The position numbers were made by a program, and so were the translations under genes. DNA of 64,000 nt from Aldehydirespirator sp965220645 (GTDB lineage: Bacteria; Actinomycetota; Acidimicrobiia; Acidimicrobiales; Aldehydirespiratoraceae). The stretch is from NCBI GenBank assembly GCA_965220645.1, contig OZ244836.1:3481665-3545664 (forward strand), in the 5' to 3' direction. The notes under the pieces were generated by a model. That model ran no database searches. It saw nothing but the letters and a program-made list of their open reading frames with translations, and was not told where the DNA came from. Shown here piece by piece: positions 24,467 to 32,301 of the stretch (positions are counted from its first letter, which is position 1; every line of letters begins with the position of its first letter).

Positions 24467-25374
24467 CCCCCGGCAGGGATCACGCCGTAGGTGACGCCCT
24501 GGTCGGCCAGCCAGCGCCGGTAGGCGATGGCCGACCGGTCGGCCCTTATGGGAGTCTCGGCTCTGGGGTCGAGGGGCAGGCGCTTGGGGTGCTGGTTCTC
24601 GAGGATGGGCTTGTCCTGGGCGAAGATCAGCAGCTGGTAGGCCTTGATCTCGGTGTTGGTGCTGGTGTCGTCGATCACGCCCATGTAGTTGTGGGCCCGC
24701 ACCCGGTCCGCGCTCATGGGCTGCACCCAGATGGCGCAGATGTCCTCCAGGGACGGGTCGGGGAGGCTGTCGTAGTAGAGCATCACGCAGTAGGGGTGCG
24801 GGACCCGGTAGCGGTAGCGCATCACCATCGGCTCGTCGAAGTTGACGCCCACCCTTGGCACCAGCATGTCGCACTTGGAGGCGTGGACCTCGCCGTCGCG
24901 GACCTCGACGTCGTACTCGACCACCTCGGTGTGGGGCTGCACGCCCAGCGAGCCGTCGTGCACATAGGGGAAGTGGGCCAGGTCGAGGAAGTTCTCCACC
25001 GCTCGGGGCGCTGACGTGGCCACGCCGACGCTGCCCGCGTTCATGTTGCGCCGCCTCGGGTGGTGGTACTCCGGCAGCGGGAACAGCTCGTCGGGCGGCT
25101 CTCCGAGACTGGTCCAGAGGTAGCCGTACTCCGGCTTGACCGGCAGGGGCTCGGCCCCGTTGAGGGTGGCGGCATCGACCGGGGCGCCCGCGGGCGGGGT
25201 ACCCGGCGAGCGCCAGACCCGGTACTCACCGTCACCGGTGTCGGTGAAGCCGATGCACTCGTCGAGCAGCAGGGTCTCGTTCACGACGCCGACCGCGACC
25301 TCGTCGAGGGCGCTGATCACGTGCCACTGGTTCAAGATCACCGGGTCGGCACAAGCCGGCTTCACGGTCTCCAC
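24463..25374 (-). CDS. Rieske-less non-heme iron oxygenase (NdmC-like)
   Basis: A 303-residue protein with the catalytic domain of Rieske oxygenases, including N128, D131, H134 and H139 in ENFLDLAHFPYVHDG. It lacks the CxH and CxxH cluster ligands: the N-terminal 100 residues have no such motif, although flanking blocks (DPVILNQWHV, LLLDE, YLWTSLGEPP) align with Rieske paralogues. This is the hallmark of NdmC, the caffeine N7-demethylase subunit, which receives electrons from the extra Rieske domain of NdmD. A matching reductase and GST lie 2-4 kb away. A TGATAA-N7-TTATCA palindrome lies 27-45 bases upstream of the start. Confidence 0.87.
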   Translation of the reverse strand: METVKPACADPVILNQWHVISALDEVAVGVVNETLLLDECIGFTDTGDGEYRVWRSPGTPPAGAPVDAATLNGAEPLPVKPEYGYLWTSLGEPPDELFPLPEYHHPRRRNMNAGSVGVATSAPRAVENFLDLAHFPYVHDGSLGVQPHTEVVEYDVEVRDGEVHASKCDMLVPRVGVNFDEPMVMRYRYRVPHPYCVMLYYDSLPDPSLEDICAIWVQPMSADRVRAHNYMGVIDDTSTNTEIKAYQLLIFAQDKPILENQHPKRLPLDPRAETPIRADRSAIAYRRWLADQGVTYGVIPAGG

Positions 25375-25400
25375 TGTGTCGTTCCCAGTCTTCCCCGCTC

Positions 25401-25419
25401 TGATAAATGCTGCTTATCA
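25401..25419. promoter_or_regulatory. Palindromic operator TGATAA-N7-TTATCA (copy 2)
   Basis: Same half-sites and same 7-base spacer as copy 1, extended here to CTGATAA...TTATCAG. It lies just upstream of the NdmC-like gene (start 25374). The rest of the 25375-25624 gap shows no gene. Confidence 0.7.
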
Positions 25420-25624
25420 GTGTGGCATCCCATCGGGACACGCGCAATCCTGTCGAGGCTATGCATTCGGCAGAGGGGCCCGCAGGTCGGAACTGCGACT
25501 CACAACGGTGCCGCGGCTGCCTGAGAACGCCCATGAGAGAAGAATCCTCGGCGCAGGCGCCGCCTACGTTGACGGTGACCGGTTTCTGACTGGCGGCCCT
25601 GACCAGGCAGCGCGGTAGCAGGGC

Positions 25625-26722
25625 TTACCGGCGGCGGGCGAGGGCGGGGGTCATCGGCGCCACGACCTGGGCGGCGCCGATGACGCCGTGGAAGTAGAAG
25701 TAAGCGACCACTGCGCCCGTGACCCTGGCGGCAACGGTGGCCATGGTGCTGTGGCTCCGCTCGGTGGGCTCCAGGGGGCCGGTGTCGGCCAGCATCCGGG
25801 CCTTGAAGTCGGCGATGAACTTGGTGTCGGTGATCAGCAGGCAGACCTCCTGGTTGCAGCGGAAGCTGTGACGGCTGAAGTTGGAGGAACCCACCAGGAG
25901 CTTGTGGTCGTCGGCCAGCAGGAACCGGGCGTGGAAGAAGTCCGGATAGGTGCGCAACTCCACACCGGCGCGGGCCAGGCGGCTCCAGATGTACGGCTCT
26001 GCGGCCCGCAGCCAGCGGTAGTTGTTCTGCCGGGCGGTGATCACTGTCTTGACGGGGGCCCGGGCCTGGCCGAGCAGCTTGACGATGCCCAGATCCAGGG
26101 AGTAGGGCGACGCCAGCACGAGGCTTGCGGTCGCCTCGTCGACCAGCTGGGTGAAGGCGGGCTCGATCTCCCTGTTGGTCAGCACGGCCCCGTTCATGGA
26201 GCGGCGATCGCCTTGCTCGGTGCGGGCGAAGTCGTCGACAACGGCTTCGATGGTGGCGGGGTCGGTGGTGCGGACCATGAAGTCTCGCCAGGCGAAGTTG
26301 TGGTCGCTGATGTTGATGCCGCCGAGGAAGGCGTGGTCGTCGACCACGTAGAGCTTCTTGTGGTTGCGGCTCATGCCGAAGAACTTCACCGGTCCGAAGG
26401 GCTGGGTGAAGGTCACGGCCACGCCGGCGGCCCTGAGCCGGTCGAACATCGCCTTCGTCTCCGTGGCCTCGTCCCGCACCGACGGGTCGGTGTCCTTCCG
26501 GTCGCTGACGTAGCGCAGGGCGAAGCAGTCGACGAGCAGCCTCACATCCACGCCCCGGCCAACGGCACCGGCCAGCAGATCGGCCACCGCAAGGCCCGAG
26601 GCATCGCCGTCGAAGGTCATCACCTGTACGAGGATCCGCCGCTCGGCCGCGGTCAGGCTCTGATGCAGGTCCCGGACGAACTCCCGGTTGTCCAAGAGCC
26701 GCAGAAGCCCGTCGCCGCCCAC
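25625..26722 (-). CDS. Phospholipase D / cardiolipin synthase-like protein
   Basis: A 365-residue PLD-superfamily protein with two HKD-type motifs. The first is NHKKLYVVDDHAFLGGIN, with HxK and the downstream Asp. The second is FHARFLLADDHKLLVGSSNFS, where the usual Lys is Arg (HxR). A C-terminal hydrophobic segment (VTGAVVAYFYFHGVIGAAQVV) could anchor it to the membrane. Family members make cardiolipin or cleave phosphodiesters. The missing N-terminal membrane spans argue against a standard cardiolipin synthase. It is a single gene with no operon partner. Confidence 0.8.
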   Translation of the reverse strand: MGGDGLLRLLDNREFVRDLHQSLTAAERRILVQVMTFDGDASGLAVADLLAGAVGRGVDVRLLVDCFALRYVSDRKDTDPSVRDEATETKAMFDRLRAAGVAVTFTQPFGPVKFFGMSRNHKKLYVVDDHAFLGGINISDHNFAWRDFMVRTTDPATIEAVVDDFARTEQGDRRSMNGAVLTNREIEPAFTQLVDEATASLVLASPYSLDLGIVKLLGQARAPVKTVITARQNNYRWLRAAEPYIWSRLARAGVELRTYPDFFHARFLLADDHKLLVGSSNFSRHSFRCNQEVCLLITDTKFIADFKARMLADTGPLEPTERSHSTMATVAARVTGAVVAYFYFHGVIGAAQVVAPMTPALARRR

Positions 26723-26892
26723 CCGCCGACGCTACCCGCCCCGCCGTCCGCGGTGGTCCACCCGCACCGTCGCAGAGTCTCGGTTGGTTTCGCGGTTGTG
26801 TGGCCGCAGGACCCCTCATCACGAGTATCCGCGATCGCCGATCAAAGTATGTTTCAGTTGTTTTCATTGATATTCAATCTAGAGTCCGGTCC

Positions 26893-27876
26893 GTGGGCGA
26901 GGAGCGCGTGCTCAAACGAATGAGCCAGCAGCATGGGCTGATCTCACGGCGGCAGGCGCTCGCAGGGATGACGCAGGGCCAGGTCAGGCAGCGTCTGAGC
27001 AGCGGCACTTGGATTCGGGATGCTCGGGGTGTGTACCGGCACGCGTGTTCACCACCGACTCCTGTCTCAAGACTGCTAGCCGCTTGTATGGCCCACAATG
27101 CACTGGCCAGCCACCGCTCGGCTGCTGCCTTGCACCGAATCGACGGATTCAGGCTCGACCGAGTTGAGGTGGTTCTGCGGGCCGGCCAAGCCAGAGAGAT
27201 CAGAGGTCTCAAGCTGCACGAGTCGTCTCAGATGGAGCTGGCGAAGCCGGTGGAGATCGACGGGGTGCCGTGCACGCCGTTGGACCGCACGATCCTCGAT
27301 CTGGCGGCAGTGGTGAGCCGCAAGCAGCTGGACGACGCCATTGACTCGGTACTGCGAGATCGACGACTGCGTCTCATGGACCTCGAGCGGGTTCTGGCTG
27401 CTCATTCTCGGCGTGGTAGAGACGGCTGCGGAAGGCTAAGGGCCGCGCTTGTGGACCGTTGCGGCGATGATCGGGTGCCCTTGAGCGCTTGGAGCCGTCG
27501 CGTCTCGGATCTGCTCGCCAGTCGCGGGCTGCCGCTCCCGGTGCTCGAGCACCGAGTAGACGGTCCCGAGGGAGGCTTCGTAGCTCAAGTCGATCTGGCA
27601 TACCCCTGCCAGCGTCTAGCCATCGAGCTCGACAGCAAGCGGTGGCACATGGACCACGTGTCCTTCGAAACGGACCGCGAGCGTCGCAACCGGCTGATCC
27701 AAGCGGGTTGGAGCGTCCTCAACTTCACATGGGACTACTGCAAGCAGCGTCCCGACGACCTGTGCAACCTCGTCGCCCAGACCCTCGCCGCCCCACCCAC
27801 GCCCAACCAGACCGAAATCCTTGTGCAAAAGAGCGTCACACAACCACGACCACAAGAATCTCGAGAAGCCGGCTAG
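26893..27876 (+). CDS. AbiEi-like winged-helix protein with C-terminal DUF559/PD-(D/E)XK-like domain
   Basis: About 327 residues. The N-terminus (LISRRQALAGMTQGQVRQRLSSGTWIRDARGVYR) matches the winged-helix region of AbiEi-type antitoxins. The C-terminus (VDLAYPCQRLAIELDSKRWH, then DRERRNRLIQAGWSVLNFTW) is a Vsr/DUF559-like nuclease fold with plausible metal ligands D and E. No AbiEii toxin is adjacent. The GTG at 26893 is a guess: GTG 26908 and ATG 26920 are alternatives. The AT-rich stretch just upstream looks like a promoter. The last 25 codons run through copy 1 of a dispersed hairpin repeat, so the C-terminal tail is repeat-derived. Confidence 0.68.
   Translation: MGEERVLKRMSQQHGLISRRQALAGMTQGQVRQRLSSGTWIRDARGVYRHACSPPTPVSRLLAACMAHNALASHRSAAALHRIDGFRLDRVEVVLRAGQAREIRGLKLHESSQMELAKPVEIDGVPCTPLDRTILDLAAVVSRKQLDDAIDSVLRDRRLRLMDLERVLAAHSRRGRDGCGRLRAALVDRCGDDRVPLSAWSRRVSDLLASRGLPLPVLEHRVDGPEGGFVAQVDLAYPCQRLAIELDSKRWHMDHVSFETDRERRNRLIQAGWSVLNFTWDYCKQRPDDLCNLVAQTLAAPPTPNQTEILVQKSVTQPRPQESREAG
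27801..27862 (+). repeat. Hairpin repeat, copy 1 (62 bp)
   Basis: Starts GCCCAACCAGACCGAAATCC. Arms GAAATCCTTGTG (27814-27825) and CACAAGAATCTC (27851-27862) can pair with few mismatches. It is coding here, forming the tail of the AbiEi-like protein. Copy 2 begins 92 bases later. Confidence 0.8.
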
Positions 27877-27892
27877 GCGCGACCCGGCGCAG

Positions 27893-27954
27893 GCCCAACC
27901 AGACCGAAATCCTTGTGCAAAAGAGCGTCACACAACCACGACCACAAGAATTTC
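27893..27954 (+). repeat. Hairpin repeat, copy 2 (62 bp)
   Basis: Near-identical to copy 1. Arms at 27906-27917 and 27943-27954 pair with one mismatch. The right arm plus CGGGGA also matches the hairpin at 7411-7426. It lies between the AbiEi-like gene and sdhC and may act as a terminator, though no U-tract follows. Confidence 0.8.
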
Positions 27955-27987
27955 GGGGAGGGTGGCGGGGGCGGTAGCTTTGGGGGC

Positions 27988-28770
27988 GTGGCGCGGACGG
28001 TCACCCCCACCGGTACGGGCACTAGCGAGCGGGTGCCGCCGCTGAGGCGACGCCGGCGGGAGCTGCCCTGGCCGCTGAACATCTACCAGACCGCAGTCGG
28101 CAAGAAGTACGTGATGGCGATCACGGGCGTCGGGCTGCTGGCCTTCGTGATCGTGCACATGATCGGCAACCTGCACCTCTACGAGGGACCGACCCAGGTG
28201 AACGAGTACGCCGAGGCGCTGCGGGACCTGGGAGGCCATCTGGTGCCCCGCACCCTGATCCTGTGGATGATGCGGATCGGGCTGCTGGCCATGTTCGTGC
28301 TGCACATCCACAGCGCCTGGTCGCTCAAGGAGATCAGCCGGCGCAGCAGCGAGAAGGCCAACTGGGTGAGCGGCAACAAGCGCTACGCCGGCGGGCAGGA
28401 CTTCGTGGCCGTCAACTTCGCCAGCCGCACCATGCGCTGGACCGGCCCCATCATCGGCCTCTACGTGCTGTTCCACCTGGCCGACCTCACGTGGGGCTGG
28501 TGGCTGGGCGACGACTACATCCGGGGCGACGTGTACCACAACGTGGTGGAGTCGCTGTCGTCGATCCCGGTGGCGATCATCTACATCGTGGCCAACGCGG
28601 CGCTGTCGGTGCACATCTACCACGGCATCGCCTCGGCCTTCCAGACCTTGGGCGTGAACAACCCCCGGTTCAACCATCTGCGGCGGGGGTTGGCGACGGT
28701 GGTGGCCGGCGCGATCCTCGTCGGCAACCTGAGCTTCCCGATCATGGTGCAGAGCGGGGTGGTCGCATGA
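27988..28770 (+). CDS. sdhC: Succinate dehydrogenase cytochrome b subunit (b558 type)
   Basis: A 260-residue membrane anchor with five hydrophobic helices, beginning YVMAITGVGLLAFVIVHMIGN and ending GLATVVAGAILVGNLSFPIMV. Histidines placed for two haems are in VHMIGN, LHIHSAW, FHLADL and HIYHG. The single-polypeptide anchor is the type found with Bacillus- and Wolinella-like complexes. It links succinate oxidation to the quinone pool. The GTG at 27988 is preferred; the ATG at 27913 lies inside a repeat. Its TGA at 28768-28770 overlaps the ATG that begins the minicistron chain leading to sdhA. Confidence 0.9.
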   Translation: MARTVTPTGTGTSERVPPLRRRRRELPWPLNIYQTAVGKKYVMAITGVGLLAFVIVHMIGNLHLYEGPTQVNEYAEALRDLGGHLVPRTLILWMMRIGLLAMFVLHIHSAWSLKEISRRSSEKANWVSGNKRYAGGQDFVAVNFASRTMRWTGPIIGLYVLFHLADLTWGWWLGDDYIRGDVYHNVVESLSSIPVAIIYIVANAALSVHIYHGIASAFQTLGVNNPRFNHLRRGLATVVAGAILVGNLSFPIMVQSGVVA

Positions 28771-29121
28771 GCGGGGCGACCACCGGACGGTGCCAGCATG
28801 ACGGCCGACGAGAATCCCGGCAGAGCGGGGTGGTCGCATGAGCGGGGCGACCGCCGGACGGTGCCAGCATGACGGCCGACGAGAATCCCGGCAGAGCGGG
28901 GTGGTCGCATGAGCGGGGCGACCACCGGACGGTGCCAGCATGACGGCAGACGAGAATCCCGGCAGAGCGGGGTGGTCGCATGAGCGGGGCGACCACCGGA
29001 CGGTGCCAGCATGACGGCCGACGAGAATCCCGGCAGAGCGGGGTGGTCGCATGAGCGGGGCGACCACCGGACGGTGCCAGCATGACGGCCGACGAGAATC
29101 CCGGCAGAGCGGGGTGGTCGC
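28767..29121 (+). repeat. 71-bp tandem repeat, five units, between sdhC and sdhA
   Basis: Five units of exactly 71 bp with only isolated substitutions (T-to-A codon change in unit 2, a silent C-to-A in unit 3). Each unit ends with the same bases as the end of sdhC (codons for QSGVVA) and the ATGA junction. The array therefore looks like an amplification of the ancestral sdhC-sdhA junction. Confidence 0.95.
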
Positions 29122-29125
29122 ATGA
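28767..29125 (+). other. Chain of five 24-codon ORFs joined by ATGA overlaps
   Basis: ORFs at 28767-28841, 28838-28912, 28909-28983, 28980-29054 and 29051-29125. Each is 75 bases including the stop, and each stop overlaps the next ATG by four bases. The first ATG overlaps the sdhC stop and the last stop overlaps the sdhA start at 29122. The peptides begin MSGATTG (or MSGATAG) and end QSGVVA, the C-terminus of SdhC. The arrangement keeps sdhC-to-sdhA translational coupling unbroken despite 355 extra bases. Confidence 0.8.
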
Positions 29126-31044
29126 GCGTCGTGCTTGACGCCAAGGTCCCGGAGGGGTCGATCGCAGACAAGTGGGACAACCACAAGTTCTCGGTGAAGC
29201 TGGTCAACCCGGCTAACAAGCGGCGCTTCAAGATCCTGGTGGTCGGCACCGGGCTGGCCGGGGCATCGGCCGCGGCGTCGCTGGCCGAGCTGGGCTACAA
29301 GGTCGAGGCGTTCACCTTCCACGACTCGCCCCGGCGGGCCCACTCGATCGCCGCGCAGGGCGGCATCAACGCAGCCAAGAACTACCGCAACGACGGCGAC
29401 TCCATCTACCGGCTGTTCTACGACACCGTCAAGGGCGGCGACTACCGCTCCCGGGAGGCCAACGTGTACCGGCTGTCCCAGGTGTCGCTCAACATCATCG
29501 ACCAGTGCGCGGCCCAGGGGGTGCCCTTCGCCCGGGAGTACGGCGGCCTGCTGGCCAACCGGTCCTTCGGCGGCGCCCAGGTGAGCCGCACCTTCTACGC
29601 CCGGGGCCAGACCGGCCAGCAGCTGCTGCTGGGCGCCTACCAGGCCATGGCCGCCCAGATCGCAGCCGGCGGGGTGACGCTGCACAACCGGGCCGACGTG
29701 CTCGACATCGTGGTCAAGGACGGCGAGACGTGCGGGATCGTGGTGAGGGATCTGCTCACCGGCGAGGTCCGGGCCCACAGCGGCCATGCGGTGGTGCTGG
29801 CCACCGGCGGCTACGGCAACGTCTACTACCTGTCCACCAACGCCATGAACTGCAACGTCACCGCGGCGTGGCGGGCCCACCGGCGGGGGGCGACCTTCGC
29901 CAACCCCTGCTACACGCAGATCCACCCAACGTGCATTCCGGCCAGCGACGAGTTCCAGTCGAAGCTGACGCTGATGTCGGAGTCGCTGCGCAACGACGGG
30001 CGCATCTGGGTGCCTCGCACCATGGACGAGGCCCGGGCCGCGGCCGACGTCTCCGAAGCCGACCGCTACTACTTCCTGGAGGAGAAGTACCCGGCATTCG
30101 GGAACCTGGTGCCGCGAGACGTGGCGTCGCGCAACGCCAAGACGGTGGTGGACCAGGGCCTGGGGGTGGGGCCGCTGCGCAACGGCGTGTACCTCGACTT
30201 CGCCGACGTGATCGCCCGCGACGGCGAGGCGGTGGTGCGCGAGAAGTACGGGAACCTGTTCGACATGTACGAGCGCATCACCGGCGAGGACCCCTACCAC
30301 TCGCCCATGCGCATCTACCCGGCCACCCACTACACCATGGGCGGGCTGTGGGTGGACTACAACCTGATGACCAACGTGGCGGGCCTCTACGCCTTGGGCG
30401 AGTGCAACTTCTCGGACCACGGGGCCAACCGCCTGGGGGCCTCCGCGCTCATGCAGGGGCTGGCCGACGGCTACTTCGTGCTGCCCTACACCATCGGCGA
30501 CTACCTGGCCCCGAAGCTGGGGTCGGATCCGGTGCCGACCGACGATCCGGCGTTCGCGGCGGCGGTGGCCGAGGTGGACGACCGCACGAGGGGCTGGCTG
30601 GCCAAGCGGGGCACCAAGTCGGTTGACTACTACCACCGCGAGCTGGGCAAGATCGTGTGGGAGTACTGCGGCATGGCCCGCAACCGCACCGGTCTGGAGA
30701 AGGCCCTGACCGAGATCCCGGCACTGCGGGAGGAGTTCAGGGCCAACGTGAAGGTGCTGGGCTCGGCCGACACCACCAACCAGTCGCTGGAGCAGGTCAA
30801 CCGGGTGGACGACTTCATGGAGATGGCCGAGCTCAAGGTGCGCGACGCCCTGCACCGCGAGGAGTCCTGCGGCGGGCATTTCCGGGAGGAGCACCAGACC
30901 CCCGAGGGCGAGGCCCTGCGGGACGACGAGAACTTCAAGTATGTGGCCGCGTGGGACTGGCAGGGTCCGGACCGGCCCCAGGAGCTGATCAAGGAGCCGC
31001 TGGACTTCGAGAACGTGAAGCTCACCCAGAGGAGCTACAAGTGA
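29122..31044 (+). CDS. sdhA: Succinate dehydrogenase / fumarate reductase flavoprotein subunit
   Basis: A 640-residue flavoprotein that oxidises succinate to fumarate. The FAD-binding dinucleotide fold is VVGTGLAGASAAASLAELGY, and the flavin-attachment region is HSIAAQGGINAAKNY, with His before SIAAQGG. The substrate loop is YPATHYTMGGLWVDYNLMT, and NRLGASALMQGLADGYF follows. The length fits the B/E-type enzyme. The start at 29122 is the terminal ATGA of the minicistron chain. The gene overlaps sdhB by four bases (GTGA). It acts on the cytoplasmic face of the membrane with SdhB and SdhC. Confidence 0.96.
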   Translation: MSVVLDAKVPEGSIADKWDNHKFSVKLVNPANKRRFKILVVGTGLAGASAAASLAELGYKVEAFTFHDSPRRAHSIAAQGGINAAKNYRNDGDSIYRLFYDTVKGGDYRSREANVYRLSQVSLNIIDQCAAQGVPFAREYGGLLANRSFGGAQVSRTFYARGQTGQQLLLGAYQAMAAQIAAGGVTLHNRADVLDIVVKDGETCGIVVRDLLTGEVRAHSGHAVVLATGGYGNVYYLSTNAMNCNVTAAWRAHRRGATFANPCYTQIHPTCIPASDEFQSKLTLMSESLRNDGRIWVPRTMDEARAAADVSEADRYYFLEEKYPAFGNLVPRDVASRNAKTVVDQGLGVGPLRNGVYLDFADVIARDGEAVVREKYGNLFDMYERITGEDPYHSPMRIYPATHYTMGGLWVDYNLMTNVAGLYALGECNFSDHGANRLGASALMQGLADGYFVLPYTIGDYLAPKLGSDPVPTDDPAFAAAVAEVDDRTRGWLAKRGTKSVDYYHRELGKIVWEYCGMARNRTGLEKALTEIPALREEFRANVKVLGSADTTNQSLEQVNRVDDFMEMAELKVRDALHREESCGGHFREEHQTPEGEALRDDENFKYVAAWDWQGPDRPQELIKEPLDFENVKLTQRSYK

Positions 31045-31847
31045 GTTCCGGGAACGGGACTTCCGGGAACGGGCACCGGGGCACCCTGCGGCTGAGGCTG
31101 CGGATCTGGCGCCAGGCGGGGCCCGATGAGCCGGGGGGCTTCCTGGACGTCGACGCCGCGGACATCCCTGTGGACTGCTCGTTCCTGGAGATGCTCGACA
31201 TCGTCAACGAGCGTCTCGTCGACGACGACATCGAGCCGGTGGTGTTCGCCCACGACTGCCGGGAGGGCATCTGCGGCACGTGCGGGGTGATGATCAACGG
31301 CCGGCCGCACGGTCCCGAGAAGGCCACCGCCGCCTGCCAGTTGCACATGCGCAAGTTCCGTGACGGCGATGAGATCGTGATCGAGCCGTTCCGGGCGGCA
31401 TCGTTCCCGGTGGTCAAGGACCTGATGGTGGACCGGCGGGCCTTCGACCGGATCGTCGAGGCGGGCGGCTACATCTCGGCGCCCACCGGCACCGCCCCCG
31501 ACGCCAACGAGATCCCGGTCCCCAAGGATGTGGCCGAGTTCGCGATGGACGCGGCGGCCTGCATCGGCTGCGGGGCGTGCGTGGCGGCCTGCCCCAACTC
31601 GGCGGCCCAGCTGTTCACCGCGGCCAAGCTCGGCCATCTGAACGTGCTGCCCCAGGGCCAGCCGGAGCGGTGGAGGCGGGCTGAGGCCATGGTGGAGACC
31701 ATGGAGTCGTTCTTCGGGTCGTGCACCAACCACGGCGAGTGCACGGAGGCCTGTCCCAAGGAGATCAGCCTCGACTTCATCGCGGTGCTGAACCGCGACT
31801 ACCTGAAGGCCAAGGTCAAGAACCGTCGCCTCGCCTCCCAGACCTGA
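31041..31847 (+). CDS. sdhB: Succinate dehydrogenase iron-sulfur subunit
   Basis: A 268-residue iron-sulfur protein. The [2Fe-2S] motif is CREGICGTC. Ferredoxin-like clusters follow: CIGCGACVAACPN for [4Fe-4S] and CTNHGECTEACP for the second cluster. It carries electrons from SdhA flavin to the membrane quinone site. The GTG at 31041 overlaps the sdhA stop and has AGAGGAG about 7 bases upstream. The N-terminus contains a short duplicated SGNG segment from GGGAACGGGAC-type repeats. Confidence 0.95.
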   Translation: MSSGNGTSGNGHRGTLRLRLRIWRQAGPDEPGGFLDVDAADIPVDCSFLEMLDIVNERLVDDDIEPVVFAHDCREGICGTCGVMINGRPHGPEKATAACQLHMRKFRDGDEIVIEPFRAASFPVVKDLMVDRRAFDRIVEAGGYISAPTGTAPDANEIPVPKDVAEFAMDAAACIGCGACVAACPNSAAQLFTAAKLGHLNVLPQGQPERWRRAEAMVETMESFFGSCTNHGECTEACPKEISLDFIAVLNRDYLKAKVKNRRLASQT

Positions 31848-31860
31848 GCTAGTGCGGTCG

Positions 31861-32280
31861 GGGCGGGCCGGGCGCCGAATCTTGGGGCGACTTCTGTGGA
31901 CCCACCACACAAAACCAACCCGAGATTCCGGGGCGGGCCGGGCGCCGAATCTTGGGGCGACTTCTGTGGACCCACCACACAAAACCAACCCGAGATTCCG
32001 GGGCGGGCCGGGCGCCGAATCTTGGGGCGACTTCTGTGGACCCACCACACAAAACCAACCCGAGATTCCGGGGCGGGCCGGGCGCCGAATCTTGGGGCGA
32101 CTTCTGTGGACCCACCACACAAAACCAACCCGAGATTCCGGGGCGGGCCGGGCGCCGAATCTTGGGGCGAGTTCTGTGGACCCACCACACAAAACCAACC
32201 CGAGATTCCGGGGCGGGCCGGGCGCCGAATCTTGGGGCGAGTTCTGTGGACCCACCACACAAAACCAACCCGAGATTCCG
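31861..32280. repeat. 70-bp tandem repeat, six units
   Basis: Six near-perfect 70-bp units begin GGGCGGGCCGGGCGCCGAAT and include CCACCACACAAAACCAACCC. Units 5 and 6 differ by GAGTTC for GACTTC. The array fills the gap between sdhB and the DUF368 gene. It is open in several frames on both strands, which produces long spurious ORFs. No CRISPR-like spacer variation is present. Confidence 0.95.
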
Positions 32281-32301
32281 GGTTAGGCCGGGGGTGGGTT
32301 G

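Noticed and set aside
27928..30894. A 988-codon minus-strand ORF across sdhC and sdhA
   Set aside because: It is antisense to two clear sdh genes and stays open because of high G+C and the 71-bp repeats. It contains no recognisable domain.
28767..32280. CRISPR array
   Set aside because: The 71-bp and 70-bp arrays have no variable spacers, no short repeats with unique inserts, and no cas genes nearby.
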